A stretch of 48,470 bases of DNA. Origin: Streptomyces sp. NRRL F-5630. GTDB taxonomy: Bacteria; Actinomycetota; Actinomycetes; Streptomycetales; Streptomycetaceae. The stretch's first letter is position 1, and every line of letters starts with the position of its first letter. This document shows positions 9,102-17,413 of the stretch, one piece after another. Both the position numbers and the translations under genes were made by a program. Where the stretch lies: contig NZ_JOGO01000049.1 in the NCBI RefSeq assembly GCF_000719475.1, positions 1 through 48,470 on the forward strand. The letters run 5' to 3'. The notes below the pieces were generated by a model, which had not been told where the DNA came from, did not search any database, and worked only from the letters and a program-made list of their open reading frames with translations.

Positions 9102-10718
9102 ATGCTCCTCCCGCCCCGCCCTGCCCACTTCCCCTCCCGTACGCCTTGGAGCGCCGGACTCGCCACGGTCCTCGCGCTCGCCCTGGCCACCGCCGCCCCG
9201 GTCGCGGCCGGGAAGGCGCGGGCGGCGGAGCCCCCGTACGAAGCCCGCCTCGCCCCGTACTACGGCCAGCACCTCGACTGGCACCCGTGCGGCAAGCCCG
9301 CCCCGCACGCCACCGCCCCGCAGCCCACCGCCGCACGCGCCACCGCCGCCGCTCGCGAGGGCGGCTTCGTCTGCGCCACCGTCCGCGTCCCGCTCGACTA
9401 CGCGGACCCGAGCGGCGCCGAGGTTCCGCTCGCCGTCGCGCGCAAGCCCGCGACCGGGCCGGGCGGGCGCCTCGGCTCCCTCCTGCTCAACCCGGGTGGC
9501 CCCGGGGGCTCGGCGGTGGACTTCCTGACGGGGTACGGGGGCGCGCACTATCCCGAGGCGGTACGCGCGCGGTACGACCTGGTAGGCGTTGACCCGCGCG
9601 GGGTCGGGCACAGCGCCCCGGTGGGCTGCCTCGACGGACCGGCCATGGACCGCTGGGCCGCCACCGACCTCACGCCCGACGACGCCGCCGAGACGGCGGC
9701 GCTGCGCCGCTCGTTCCACGGCTTCGCCGACGCCTGCCGCAGCCGTACCGGCAAGCTCCTCGGCCACGTCTCGACGGCCGAGGCGGCACGTGACCTGGAC
9801 ATCGTGCGCGCGGTACTCGGCGAGCGGAGGCTCGACTACGTCGGCGCCTCGTACGGCACCTACCTCGGCGCCATGTACGCGGACCTCTTCCCGCGCCGCG
9901 TCGGCCGCATGGTCCTCGACGGCGCGATGGACCCCTCGATCGGCTCCCGCCGCCTGAGCCTGGAGGAGGCGGCCGGCTTCGAGACGGCCTTCCGCGCCTT
10001 CCTCCGCGACTGCGCGCGGCGCGAGGACTGCCCCCTCCCCGCCACCGAGGCCGCGGCGAACCACACACTCGCCGCCTTCCTCGCCGCCCTTGACCGCACC
10101 CCGCTCCGTACGGACGACGGCAAGCGGCGGCTCACCGAGGCACAGGCCACCACCGGCATCATCGCCGCCCTCTACACCGAGGCCGCCTGGCCCGCGCTGC
10201 GCCAGGCCCTCGGCGAGGCGAGCGGGAGCGGCAAGGACGGCACGACCCTGCTGAGCATGTCCGACGCCTACTACGAGCGCGGCGCGAACGGTCACTACTC
10301 GCCCCTCATGGCCGCCAACGCCGCCGTGAACTGCCTCGACGCCCCTCCCGCCTTCACCGGCCCCGCAGCAGTACGCGCCGCACTGCCCGACTTCGAAAAG
10401 GCGTCCCCCGTCTTCGGCCGCGCGCTGGCCTGGACGGCCCTGAACTGCGCCGACTGGCCCCACCCCGCCACCGGCACCCCGCACCGCGTCACGGCCCCCG
10501 GCGCACCCCCGATCGTCGTCGTCGGCACGACCCGGGACCCCGCCACCCCCTACCGCTGGGCCCGCTCCCTGGCCGCCCAGCTCACCTCCGGCCACCTCCT
10601 CACCTACGACGGGGACGGCCACACGGCGTTCAACAGGGGCAGCACCTGCGTCGACACCACCCTCACCACCTACCTCCTCACCGGCGCCCCACCCACCCCC
10701 CGCACCACCTGCCACTGA
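9102..10718 (+). CDS. secreted alpha/beta hydrolase (TAP-type peptidase)
   Basis: Extracellular serine hydrolase of the tripeptidyl aminopeptidase/proline iminopeptidase-like family (the S. lividans SlpD/SlpE, Tap group). A Sec signal peptide is visible at residues 1-42, ending in a KARA/AE-type cleavage site with no lipobox. The GASYGT nucleophile elbow gives Ser250, and the C-terminal TAP-like domain supplies Asp479 (TTRDPATPY) and His507 (GDGHTAF). An oxyanion-hole motif NPGGPGGS lies near residue 130. Length of 538 residues matches the family. The gene starts 163 bases after holB, past the 15-nt repeat. A role in N-terminal tripeptide removal from secreted proteins is inferred from the family; the substrate is not shown. 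Confidence 0.9.
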   Translation: MLLPPRPAHFPSRTPWSAGLATVLALALATAAPVAAGKARAAEPPYEARLAPYYGQHLDWHPCGKPAPHATAPQPTAARATAAAREGGFVCATVRVPLDYADPSGAEVPLAVARKPATGPGGRLGSLLLNPGGPGGSAVDFLTGYGGAHYPEAVRARYDLVGVDPRGVGHSAPVGCLDGPAMDRWAATDLTPDDAAETAALRRSFHGFADACRSRTGKLLGHVSTAEAARDLDIVRAVLGERRLDYVGASYGTYLGAMYADLFPRRVGRMVLDGAMDPSIGSRRLSLEEAAGFETAFRAFLRDCARREDCPLPATEAAANHTLAAFLAALDRTPLRTDDGKRRLTEAQATTGIIAALYTEAAWPALRQALGEASGSGKDGTTLLSMSDAYYERGANGHYSPLMAANAAVNCLDAPPAFTGPAAVRAALPDFEKASPVFGRALAWTALNCADWPHPATGTPHRVTAPGAPPIVVVGTTRDPATPYRWARSLAAQLTSGHLLTYDGDGHTAFNRGSTCVDTTLTTYLLTGAPPTPRTTCH

Positions 10719-10802
10719 CCCCGCCCCCGCCCTGGTCGGAACCACCCCCGAGACCTGTGTAGACTTGCCGAGGCTGCTGCACCACCACGGAACAGCACAC
10801 CA

Positions 10803-10876
10803 GCCGCCTTAGCTCAGTTGGCCAGAGCAACGCACTCGTAATGCGTAGGTCTCGGGTTCGAATCCCGAAGGCGGCT
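10803..10876 (+). tRNA. tRNA-Thr (anticodon CGT)
   Basis: Folds as a complete cloverleaf: acceptor GCCGCCT/AGGCGGC, D stem GCTC/GAGC, anticodon stem ACGCA/TGCGT with loop CTCGTAA (anticodon CGT, decoding ACG), five-base variable loop, T arm TCGGG-TTCGAAT-CCCGA, discriminator T. The CCA end is not encoded. A TAGACT -10-like hexamer at 10760-10765 may be its promoter. The gene marks the edge between core DNA and the decayed accessory zone. Confidence 0.96.
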
Positions 10877-10882
10877 CCGCCG

Positions 10883-10917
10883 AACCCCAGGTCACGTAGG
10901 TCGTGACCTGGGGTTTT
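10883..10917 (+). terminator. rho-independent terminator after tRNA-Thr
   Basis: A perfect 13-bp inverted repeat (AACCCCAGGTCAC, 7-base loop GTAGGTC, then the complement) runs straight into TTTT. It starts six bases after the tRNA 3' end, so it is the natural end of the tRNA transcript. Confidence 0.9.
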
Positions 10918-10957
10918 CTGGTGGTCTGGCGCGTGACGGGGCGCACGGTGGGGCTGC

Positions 10958-11431
10958 CCTGACGTTCTTCTCACCGAGGCGAAGCGGGAGATCAGCGTCC
11001 TCGTCTTCTCCGGCACCTTCTTCGCCCAGTCCAACCCGCACGTCGCCAAGATGCTCGCCGCCCGGGCCTCGGAAGGCGTGCGCGTACGCCTGTGCTTCGG
11101 CGACCCGCAGGGCCAGGCGATCGCGACCCGGGGACGGGAGGAAGGCATTGGCGACGCCTTGGCCGCGAAGATCCGCGCCTCGCTCACGTACTACCGTTCG
11201 CTTCTCGGCGCGACGGGCTGCGGCGTCCGGCTGCACGACACAACCCTGTACGCCTCGATGTTCCGCTACGACGACGACCTGCTCGTCAACCCGCACGTGT
11301 GGGGCCAACCGGCCAGCGCCAACCCGCTGTTCCACCTCCGGCAAGCCGATGACGGGGGCTGGTTCGCGACCTACGCTGAGAGCTTCGAAGCCGTCTGGGC
11401 CGGCGCGCGGCCGTGGACTCCCGAGCAGTGA
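10958..11431 (+). pseudogene. 5'-truncated DUF5919-type regulator
   Basis: From 10961 the frame encodes the C-terminal domain of Streptomyces DUF5919 proteins: LLTEAKREISVLVFSGTFF, then CFGDPQGQAIATRGREEGIG, LTYYRSLLG, RYDDDLLVNPHVWG and TYAESFEAVWAGARPW, ending at a normal C-terminus. Family members carry an N-terminal HTH domain of ~90 residues; here it is missing and there is no start codon at the domain edge, the frame simply running into tRNA-downstream sequence. The internal ATG at 11051 would cut the domain. I read this as a gene whose 5' half was deleted up to the tRNA terminator. Family assignment is from memory of the motif pattern. Confidence 0.75.
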
Positions 11432-11433
11432 GG

Positions 11434-11738
11434 ACGGCCTCCAGCAAGGCGAAGGAATGGTTGGCCACGAGGCGGGTGAGGCGTTCGTCTGCGTGGTGCT
11501 CGTCCCGCAGGAAGCGGGCGCCGTCGAGGGGGTGGAAGCCGGTGGTGGCGAGCCTGGGGGCATACCCGACGTCGTGAAGGGTGGCGGCGCATATCAGCAG
11601 CTCGGACGCCTGGATGAGGGAGCCGAGAGCGGTAGCTCGAGCGGTCACTCCTTGCGTATGCGCCCAGCGCCGCGGAAGCGGGACAGCAAGCTCGGCGCTT
11701 GCTACACCGAAGGCCCAGGACGCACTCATCCTCCTCAT
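11434..11738 (-). pseudogene. 3'-truncated HD-domain protein
   Basis: Encodes the N-terminal part of an HD-domain phosphohydrolase: ELAVPLPRRWAHTQGV, then LLICAATLHDVGYAPRLATTGFHPLDGARFLR and RLVANHSFALLEA. The metal-binding HD (LHDVGY) and later H residues are kept, but the homology stops abruptly at about 11434, next to the stop codon of the convergent DUF5919 remnant. After that the frame continues only as the antisense of that gene. Start may be ATG 11738 or 11729 (GAGGAGG lies directly before the latter). HD genes of this type often neighbour DUF5919 genes in Streptomyces, so one deletion probably damaged both. Confidence 0.65.
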
Positions 11739-11838
11739 GGGTGCATGCCTACCCAACCGCAGGGATTTGCTACTGAGGCTGAACTCGTGATGTCGCGTTC
11801 GGCTGGCCGGGGGCCGCTCCGTGCGATATCGCCGTGGG

Positions 11839-12252
11839 GTGCGGTATCCGCAAGGAGGCGGGCTGACCGCCGAGCGCCGGGAGTTCCGGGAACGGTTGGG
11901 GCTGGAGGCGGCCGAGCGGTTCGCGCGCGGTGAGACGAACGCGGCGGTCGCCAAGGAACTGCGGGCCAGCGTCCGCTCCGTGCGGCGCTGGAGCCGGGCC
12001 TGGGCCCCGGGCGGCTCACAGGCCCTGAACTCCGGCCCCGGGCGGCCCCCAGGACCTGAACTCCAGCCCCGGGCGGCTCACAGGGCCTGAACTCCAGTGG
12101 GCCGGCATCGCTGCCCCGGCTGAGCGACGAGCGGTTCACCACGCTGGAAGGGGAGCTCGCCAAGGGGCCGGCTGCCCCGGGCTGGGAGGACCAGCGCTGG
12201 ACACTGGGCCGGATCAAGACGGTGATCGTTCGGCGCTTCCACGTGACCCTGC
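11839..12252 (+). mobile_element. IS630-type transposase remnant
   Basis: The frame from GTG 11839 starts RYPQGGGLTAERREFRERL and continues through two HTH segments (GETNAAVAKELRASVRSVRRW), the N-terminal DNA-binding part of Streptomyces IS630-family transposases. A 31-base triplication (12004-12096) then shifts the frame. In the shifted frame the same protein resumes as SGPASLPRLSDERFTTLEGELAKG and DQRWTLGRIKTVIVRRFHVT. Homology ends near 12252; the DDE catalytic domain is absent. No terminal repeats were found. Inactive remnant. Confidence 0.75.
12004..12096 (+). repeat. 31-nt tandem triplication inside transposase remnant
   Basis: Three back-to-back 31-base units (12004-12034, 12035-12065, 12066-12096), each beginning GCCCCGGGCGGC and ending CTGAACTCC plus one base. 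Units 1 and 3 differ at only two positions. Two extra copies add 62 bases, shifting the frame by two; removing them rejoins GGSQALNS to SGPASLPRL in one reading frame. Confidence 0.95.
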
Positions 12253-12335
12253 GCGGCTCAGCGAGGGGGTGCTCCTTACCGGCTGTGTGCGGCACAGCCG
12301 GGAAGCGCCCGCGGGCCCCGCCTGGCCTGGGGTTC

Positions 12336-12790
12336 ATGGACGACAACCACCTCGGGGAGTTCCTCCGCGCGCCGCGCCGGACTGCGCCCGCAGGACGTGA
12401 ACATGGCAAGTCACGGAGTGCGCAGGGTGGCGGGACTGCGGCGCGAGGAGGTCGCCGTCCTGGCGGGGGTCGACGACGCCGACTACTACACCCGGCTGGA
12501 ACAAGGCAGGGAACGTCATCCCTCGGCCCAGGTGCTGGACGCGCTCAGCCGCGCCCTGCTGCTCGAGGTGGACGCCCCCGACCACCTGCGCCGACCCCGG
12601 GGCGGGCGCCTGCTGCCGAAGGGCGGTTGGGGGCGCCGATACGGCGCGCCGCGTCGTCCAGAAGCCCGTGATCGGCGCGGTGCCTACGCCGTGGAGAGCG
12701 CCGTCGTGAACGGGCACGGCGTGCCGCGGGGGCACCTGCGCACGTGATCGGCGAGTTGTCCGGTCACAGGCTCGCTCCCGTCACGTGAGG
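12336..12790 (+). pseudogene. frameshifted XRE/MmyB-type regulator
   Basis: Starts at ATG 12336 with MDDNHLGEFLR, the usual N-terminus of Streptomyces XRE regulators with an MmyB-like domain. At about 12366 the frame slips; in the next frame ARRAGLRPQDVNMASHG, then GVRRVAGLRREEVAVLAGV and YYTRLEQGRERHPSAQVLDAL continue the HTH intact. After DHLRR (about 12590) the ligand-binding domain is scrambled, with only a VIGELS scrap near 12750 recalling its C-terminal part. So at least one indel and an internal deletion. It sits directly upstream of the SDR gene on the same strand, the regulator/oxidoreductase pairing seen again near 31-32.5 kb. Confidence 0.75.
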
Positions 12791-12939
12791 GGGTGTGCCG
12801 CACCCCGTCACGGCCTGCCCTGGTTGACGCGCCTCGCGCTGCCCAGACTCGGGGAAGGACCGGCGGGAGAAGCCCTCGTCGGCGGCTTGGGAGTGGGGCT
12901 CGCGCTGGGCACCGCTCCGATCGATCGGGAGGCAACACC

Positions 12940-13674
12940 ATGACGCGGATCAGCAGGACCGTGGTGGTCACCGGGGCAAGCAGCGGCATCGGGGAGGCGA
13001 CCGCGCTCCGTCTGGCAGCGGACGGACACCGGGTGTTCCTCGGTGCGCGCCGCACCGACCGCTTGCGGCGGCTGGCAGCACGGATCACGCGGGAGGGAGG
13101 CGTCGCCGCCTTCCACGCCCTCGACGTGACGGACGCCTCCGGCACGCAGACGTTCATGGACGCGGCGCTGCACGAGTACGGCCGGATCGACGTCGTCGTC
13201 AACAACGCGGGAGTGATGCCCCTGTCACCGCTGGCGGCTCTCAGGACCGACGAGTGGGACCGCATGATCGACGTGAACGTGCGGGGTGTGCTCCACGGCA
13301 TCGCCGCCGCTTTGCCCGCCATGCGCGCCCAGGGTGCCGGCCACTTCGTGAACATCGCCTCCGTCGGGGCGTACGAGGTCTCGCCCACGGCGGCCGTCTA
13401 CTGCGCCACCAAGTTCGCCGTCCGGGCGCTGTCGGAGGGGTTGCGGCAGGAGTCCGACGGAAGTATCCGGGTCACCCTCGTCTCCCCGGGAGTCACTGAG
13501 TCCGAACTCGCCGACAACCTCAGCGATCCGGAGGCGAGGAGCGCCATGCAGACCTACCGTGCGGTGGCGCTGCCCGCCTCCGCCATCGCGGACGCCATCG
13601 CCTACGCCGTCGGCCAGCCGCCGGGCACCGATGTCAACGAGATCGTCGTCCGGCCCGCCGGGGGAGCCCAATGA
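12940..13674 (+). CDS. short-chain dehydrogenase/reductase
   Basis: Classical SDR of 244 residues, NAD(P)-dependent. The cofactor motif TGASSGIG is at residues ~10-17, NNAG follows at ~88, and the active site shows Ser in NIASVGAYE and YCATK (Tyr/Lys). A basic pair after the glycine motif (ARRTDR) suggests NADP preference. ATG 12940 follows GGGAGG with 7 bases of spacing; longer upstream readings run into the regulator remnant. Substrate cannot be told from sequence. The upstream XRE gene that probably controlled it is broken, so expression may be deregulated. Convergent with the YrdC-domain gene. Confidence 0.9.
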   Translation: MTRISRTVVVTGASSGIGEATALRLAADGHRVFLGARRTDRLRRLAARITREGGVAAFHALDVTDASGTQTFMDAALHEYGRIDVVVNNAGVMPLSPLAALRTDEWDRMIDVNVRGVLHGIAAALPAMRAQGAGHFVNIASVGAYEVSPTAAVYCATKFAVRALSEGLRQESDGSIRVTLVSPGVTESELADNLSDPEARSAMQTYRAVALPASAIADAIAYAVGQPPGTDVNEIVVRPAGGAQ

Positions 13675-13756
13675 TTCGCGCGATACGCACGGAGACCCGC
13701 ACCTCCCGAGGGCAGACTCCTTGCCTTGGCTCCGCCTGCGGATCTCCTCCCAGGCC

Positions 13757-14431
13757 CTACAGGGATGTGTCCGCGTGGGCGTTCCAGCGTTTGGCGAGGT
13801 CGGTGGCGTAGGCCGCCGGGTCGCTGGCGAAGGCCGCGTTGTTGATGCCGGACCGGGCGACGGCCAGTTCTCCGTGGCTGTTCACCCGCACCATGGTGGT
13901 GGAGCCGTGCGGCCGTGTCCCGTCTCGCAGCCGGTCTCCGTCGACCACCAGCAGCAGGTCACCGAATGCTGCCCGGGTCTCGGCGGCCGTCGTGGTGGGC
14001 GGGCTGCCCGTCAGGTTCGCGCTGCTCATATAGAGGTGCTCGAACTCGGCGAGGATTCCGGCGCATTCAGGAATCCACGGCATTGATGTGAAGAACACCA
14101 TGCCGTCAAGGGTGGCCGGACGCAGCCAGCGGGGCCCATCGGGCCGGACCGGTGCCAGCAGGCTGACCCTCTCGGATTCGCCCAGCCATCGCATCATCGG
14201 CAGCACCTCCTCGGCGACGTCGAGATAGGGAGCCACCGCATCGATGTCCGTGACGGTGAGGCCGACCGGCTGGTCCGCGGGCCGCCCCTTCGCGCCATTG
14301 ACGGCCGCTGCCTCCGTGCCGGTGATCGTGTAGGGCATCGGCGACGGCAAGGGGATGGCGACCGGCGCTCCCTCGCGCAAGGCGGCCACGGCCCGGCGCA
14401 CCGTGTCGTCTCCGACCGGCGGGACTGACAT
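13757..14431 (-). CDS. Sua5/YciO/YrdC-domain protein
   Basis: A 224-residue YrdC-fold protein. Visible family marks are GAPVAIPLPSPMPYTITG near the start, the basic KGRPADQPVGL loop (residues ~50-60), and SSANLTGSPP at ~145, the nucleotide/threonylcarbamoyl-AMP binding signature. The family makes threonylcarbamoyl-AMP for tRNA t6A37 (TsaC/Sua5) but also includes paralogues of unknown role. The divergent core and accessory location suggest a paralogue rather than the housekeeping enzyme (inference). ATG 14431 has GAAGGGGAAG 7-10 bases upstream; an upstream ATG at 14467 lacks such a site. Confidence 0.8.
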   Translation of the reverse strand: MSVPPVGDDTVRRAVAALREGAPVAIPLPSPMPYTITGTEAAAVNGAKGRPADQPVGLTVTDIDAVAPYLDVAEEVLPMMRWLGESERVSLLAPVRPDGPRWLRPATLDGMVFFTSMPWIPECAGILAEFEHLYMSSANLTGSPPTTTAAETRAAFGDLLLVVDGDRLRDGTRPHGSTTMVRVNSHGELAVARSGINNAAFASDPAAYATDLAKRWNAHADTSL

Positions 14432-14639
14432 GAGAACTTCCCCTTCGCATCGATGTCCGGCGCTCATCCTGGCCCGTGCCACCGGCGGGCTCGGGAGACG
14501 GCTACCCGGAGGGCGGGGGCGGCAGTCCGGGGAGGTCCTGCGGACGGTGCGAGGCGCGGGCCCCGAGGAAGATCTGTACGGGGAGAGACGTGGAGGCTTG
14601 CGACCGCACCACGGGACGGTGCCGGCGTGTGAGCGGCAC

Positions 14640-14860
14640 TCCGCGGATGGCACAGGGGCGGCCAACGGACGAGGGCGCCACGGCTATCGCGTACTACAGG
14701 ACATGCGGCGCATCCTCGATGCACTCACCGCCTGGTAGGCGGCCGTGCCGGGCCTCCCGGGTCGCCTGGACCGCAGCCCCATCGTCGCGACCGGCCACTC
14801 CCTCGGCCGCTGGACCGCCGGCAACCCGGTGGACCTGCCCGCCACGGACCCGCAGACCGC
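14640..14860 (+). pseudogene. alpha/beta hydrolase remnant with in-frame stop
   Basis: One frame reads RRILDALTAW, a TAG stop at 14736-14738, then AAVPGLPGRLDRSPIVATGHSLGRWTAG and NPVDLPATDP. This matches the nucleophile-elbow region of chlorophyllase/dienelactone-type Streptomyces hydrolases (Leu-Asp-Ala-Leu helix, RLD, GHSxGG elbow, then VDL). The elbow has Arg in place of the second Gly. No start or C-terminal domain is seen. The remaining sequence between 14432 and 15022 holds nothing recognised. Confidence 0.5.
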
Positions 14861-15022
14861 TTGGTCGGCATCCAACCGGCCACCGCCGCCAAGGACGGCA
14901 CCGAACTCCCTGTTCACACCCCGATGCGTACGCTTCCCGCAGGGCTCCGTGCGGTGGCGATCACGGGACCGCACGGAGATGCCCCTTGTCCGGAATTCGT
15001 ATTTCAGACCCAGGACGTTGCT

Positions 15023-15421
15023 ATGGCTTCGCCTCATGCCCATCCGCTCGCCCGGCTCGCTGAGCTGACCTTCCAGGCCGACGACGAGACGCTCGTCCGG
15101 GAAGTGCGCGCGCTTGTCGATCCGGCCGCCACGCTGCGCCTCGACGGAAAGGAGACTGACCTCGCCGGTTATCTCCGGCACCTGACGGAGCTGCGTTCCA
15201 CTGTGGAGGAGGGGACGCTCACGGTGCTCGACGAGGTCGGCGAGGGCAGGACAGGCACCGTGGCGGCGCGGGTCACCGTGCGGATGGCCATGAAGGACGG
15301 CTCCGTCGTACGAGGCGAATCACACCTCGTCGGCCGACTCGGCGACGACGGCCGGATAACGAAGGTGGCCGACATCGGTCGGCTGCTCACGCCGGAGGAC
15401 GACCCGGTCGAGCAGAGCTGA
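15023..15421 (+). CDS. NTF2-like/SnoaL-type protein
   Basis: A 132-residue protein with the alpha+beta cone pattern of NTF2-like domains: N-terminal amphipathic helix (LARLAELTFQADDETLVREVRALV), LAGYLRHLTELRS, then four beta strands (LTVLDEVGEG, GTVAARVTVRMAMKDGS, GESHLVGRLGDDGRITKVADIGRL). Such proteins act as ketosteroid-isomerase-like enzymes or ligand binders; catalytic residues cannot be assigned. ATG 15023 is chosen because the helix starts there; upstream frame is remnant sequence. A hairpin follows the stop. Confidence 0.75.
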   Translation: MASPHAHPLARLAELTFQADDETLVREVRALVDPAATLRLDGKETDLAGYLRHLTELRSTVEEGTLTVLDEVGEGRTGTVAARVTVRMAMKDGSVVRGESHLVGRLGDDGRITKVADIGRLLTPEDDPVEQS

Positions 15422-15444
15422 ACAGCGCGCCCGACGAGTGAGCA

Positions 15445-15467
15445 GGGCACGACGGCCCCGCGTGCCC
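15445..15467 (+). terminator. hairpin after the NTF2-like gene
   Basis: Perfect 7-bp inverted repeat GGGCACG/CGTGCCC with a 9-base loop, 23 bases after the stop codon. No T tract. Plausible terminator. Confidence 0.45.
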
Positions 15468-15809
15468 GCCCCGCTGACCCGTGGCAGAGGTGTGCCCGGG
15501 CTCCTTGGGGGGTGAGGACGGTTTCGCCGGGACCGCGGTGGTCCTTGTCCGCCCGCACGTGACGGCGGTCCGGGCGAGGGCATCGATGACGCGGTGCTCG
15601 CAGACCGCCCGCGGACCTCCTGGCCGTCCGCGCGCACCACTCACACCCGCGGTGCTCCGCCCCCGCCTCACGCCCCCGCTGCCCGGCACGCTCAGCCCCC
15701 CGCCCCGGCCGTCTCCTTGGAGGAGGCGGCGGCGGGCCGGGTCTTGGCACGCCGGGCAGGTCGGGACGCCCTCTGGTGCACCGCGCCCCTCCCGTGCACA
15801 CACTGGGCC
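15468..15809. other. intergenic region, nothing recognised
   Basis: About 340 bases between the NTF2-like gene and the luciferase-like gene. Open frames exist on both strands but none shows a domain, a good start or credible composition. The promoter of the downstream gene should lie here; no confident -35/-10 pair is seen. Confidence 0.4.
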
Positions 15810-16697
15810 ATGGACATGGGTATCGCACTACCTCAGTACGGCACACAGGCGCGGCCCGAGGTGATCGGCGCGTTCGCGCGGGACGCCGAGGACGCCGGAT
15901 TCGACTCCCTGTGGGTCGGCGACCGCTCCCTGACCCCCGTCTCGCCCAGTGACCTCTACCCGGGTCACACCCCCGACGTCCCCTATCCGCCGCAGTACAA
16001 GACCTTCCTCGACCCTCTCGTCGTGCTGACGCTGGCCGCGGCGAGCACGCGGCGGGCGCGCCTGGGCACCAGCACACTCAACGCGCCCTGGTATCCGGCG
16101 CTGCTGCTCGCCAGGTCCCTCACCTCGCTCGACCTCGCGAGCGGCGGCCGCCTGGACCCGGGGCTCGGCATCGGGTGGCTGCGCGACGAATACACCGCCG
16201 TCAACGCCGACTTCGACAAGCGCGGCGCGCGGCTTGAGGAGATCCTCGACGTGCTCGACGCGTACTGGACGCAGGAGGAGTTCGCGCACGACGGCCCGCA
16301 CTGGACGATCCCGCGCTCCTACGTGGGCCTTCGCCCGGCGGCGCCGGGCGGGCCGCCGGTGTACCTGGGCGGGTTCTCCCCTGCCGCGATGCGCCGGATC
16401 GGGCGCCGGGCGGCAGGCTGGGTGGGCACGGTGCTTCCCGAACCCGCGTACACCGCTCTGTGGGACACCGCGCGCCGGGCGGCCGAGGAAGCGGGGCGGG
16501 ACCCCGGTGCGCTGCGGCGGCTGATCCGGTACAACCCGGGGCCGGGTGTCGGCGTGCCGGAGATCGCCGACACTCTGCTGGGGGTGCGCGAGGTGGGCGC
16601 CGAGGGCTGTTTCGTCGACCTGCAGCAGGCGACACGCGAGCCGCAGGAGGCGCTGGACCTGGGCATCCAGGTGCTGGAGCGGGTCCGGACCCGATGA
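15810..16697 (+). CDS. LLM-class F420-dependent oxidoreductase
   Basis: Bacterial-luciferase-like (beta/alpha)8 barrel of about 295 residues. Marks of the TIGR03619-like F420 group are GIALPQYGTQA at the start, FDSLWVGDRS, the strand with LGTSTLNAPWYPALLLARSLTSLDLASGGRLDPGLGIGW, and GGPPVYLGGFSPAAMRRIGRRAAGW near the phosphate-binding region. It probably transfers hydride from reduced F420 to an unknown substrate. Start is ATG 15810 or 15816; both precede the first beta strand. No ribosome site decides between them. Confidence 0.88.
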   Translation: MDMGIALPQYGTQARPEVIGAFARDAEDAGFDSLWVGDRSLTPVSPSDLYPGHTPDVPYPPQYKTFLDPLVVLTLAAASTRRARLGTSTLNAPWYPALLLARSLTSLDLASGGRLDPGLGIGWLRDEYTAVNADFDKRGARLEEILDVLDAYWTQEEFAHDGPHWTIPRSYVGLRPAAPGGPPVYLGGFSPAAMRRIGRRAAGWVGTVLPEPAYTALWDTARRAAEEAGRDPGALRRLIRYNPGPGVGVPEIADTLLGVREVGAEGCFVDLQQATREPQEALDLGIQVLERVRTR

Positions 16698-17175
16698 AGC
16701 GGGTACGCCGTGCGCGTCCGGCGGGGCGGCGGGCAGGCGACATTGCTTGTCGTACGGACAGAACTGACACCTCTGCCTTCCTGCCACAACCCGGTCATGC
16801 GGAGGAGTACGCCGGTCAGCTTTGTCTCGCTCCGCTGTTCCCAAGGTTGGAGGGCGGAGGAGCGCCGGAAAGAGCGGAGCCGGCCGCCTCGGCTGTGAGC
16901 GCGGCGGAGAGGGGGGCTGCGTGGATCGGTTCGTTCGGCATGCGGCGGACTGTGCGCGGGCCGGCGGGTGGCTGTCTCTGGCTGGCGCCCGAGCCCGGCG
17001 TCAACGCCGATGCGCCGGAGCAGGCCCGCCTTCTCTGCATCAATGCGGGCGTGAGAGGACCGAAGCGGGCGTGACGGCGTCGGATCGGTGACGACATCGG
17101 GCGACTTTCCTCCTCGACCGGAATCAGGAACGGCGCGGAGGCGGGAAAGGCGTCCAAGGCCCGGGCGAGAGAGGC
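16698..17175. other. degenerate intergenic region
   Basis: About 480 bases between the luciferase-like gene and the WbqC fragment. Several frames are open but none carries a recognisable domain. It may be the decayed 3' part of the WbqC gene and its old neighbour; this is a guess from position only. Confidence 0.35.
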
Positions 17176-17179
17176 ACTG

Positions 17180-17413
17180 CCGGCGGTCTGGCGCTTCGAC
17201 GGCGGCGAGGCGCGCTCTGTGCTGGTAGTCGCGGCGGGTGAACCGCACGTCGTCCAGGACGATCCAGTAGTCCGCCGCGAACAGTTCGGCCAGCGTCGTC
17301 AGCCTTGGGAACAGGTTGGGTTGGTGGATCGCGCACAGGCCGCCGGGGGCCGGCAGGTCACTGCCGGAGGAGGTGGCTCGTGAAGCCGTCACGGACGAGG
17401 AATTCGTATGCAT
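17180..17413 (-). pseudogene. WbqC-family protein, N-terminal fragment
   Basis: The frame begins near 17413 (ATG inside the YdcF gene) and encodes GGLCAIHQPNLFPRL, TTLAELFAADYWIVLDDVRFTRRDYQHRARLA, the diagnostic N-terminus of WbqC-like proteins, which accompany sugar and surface-polysaccharide genes. After ~80 residues (near 17180) the family pattern is lost and the frame reads Arg/Ser-rich nonsense. Family members are ~230 residues. It is last in a minus-strand row after the HTH and YdcF genes and overlaps the YdcF 3' end by 56 bases. Confidence 0.7.

Noticed and set aside
10803..10876. tRNA-Thr as the att site of a present integrative element
   Set aside because: I found no integrase gene and no second copy of the tRNA 3' end in the window, so only an old scar is proposed.
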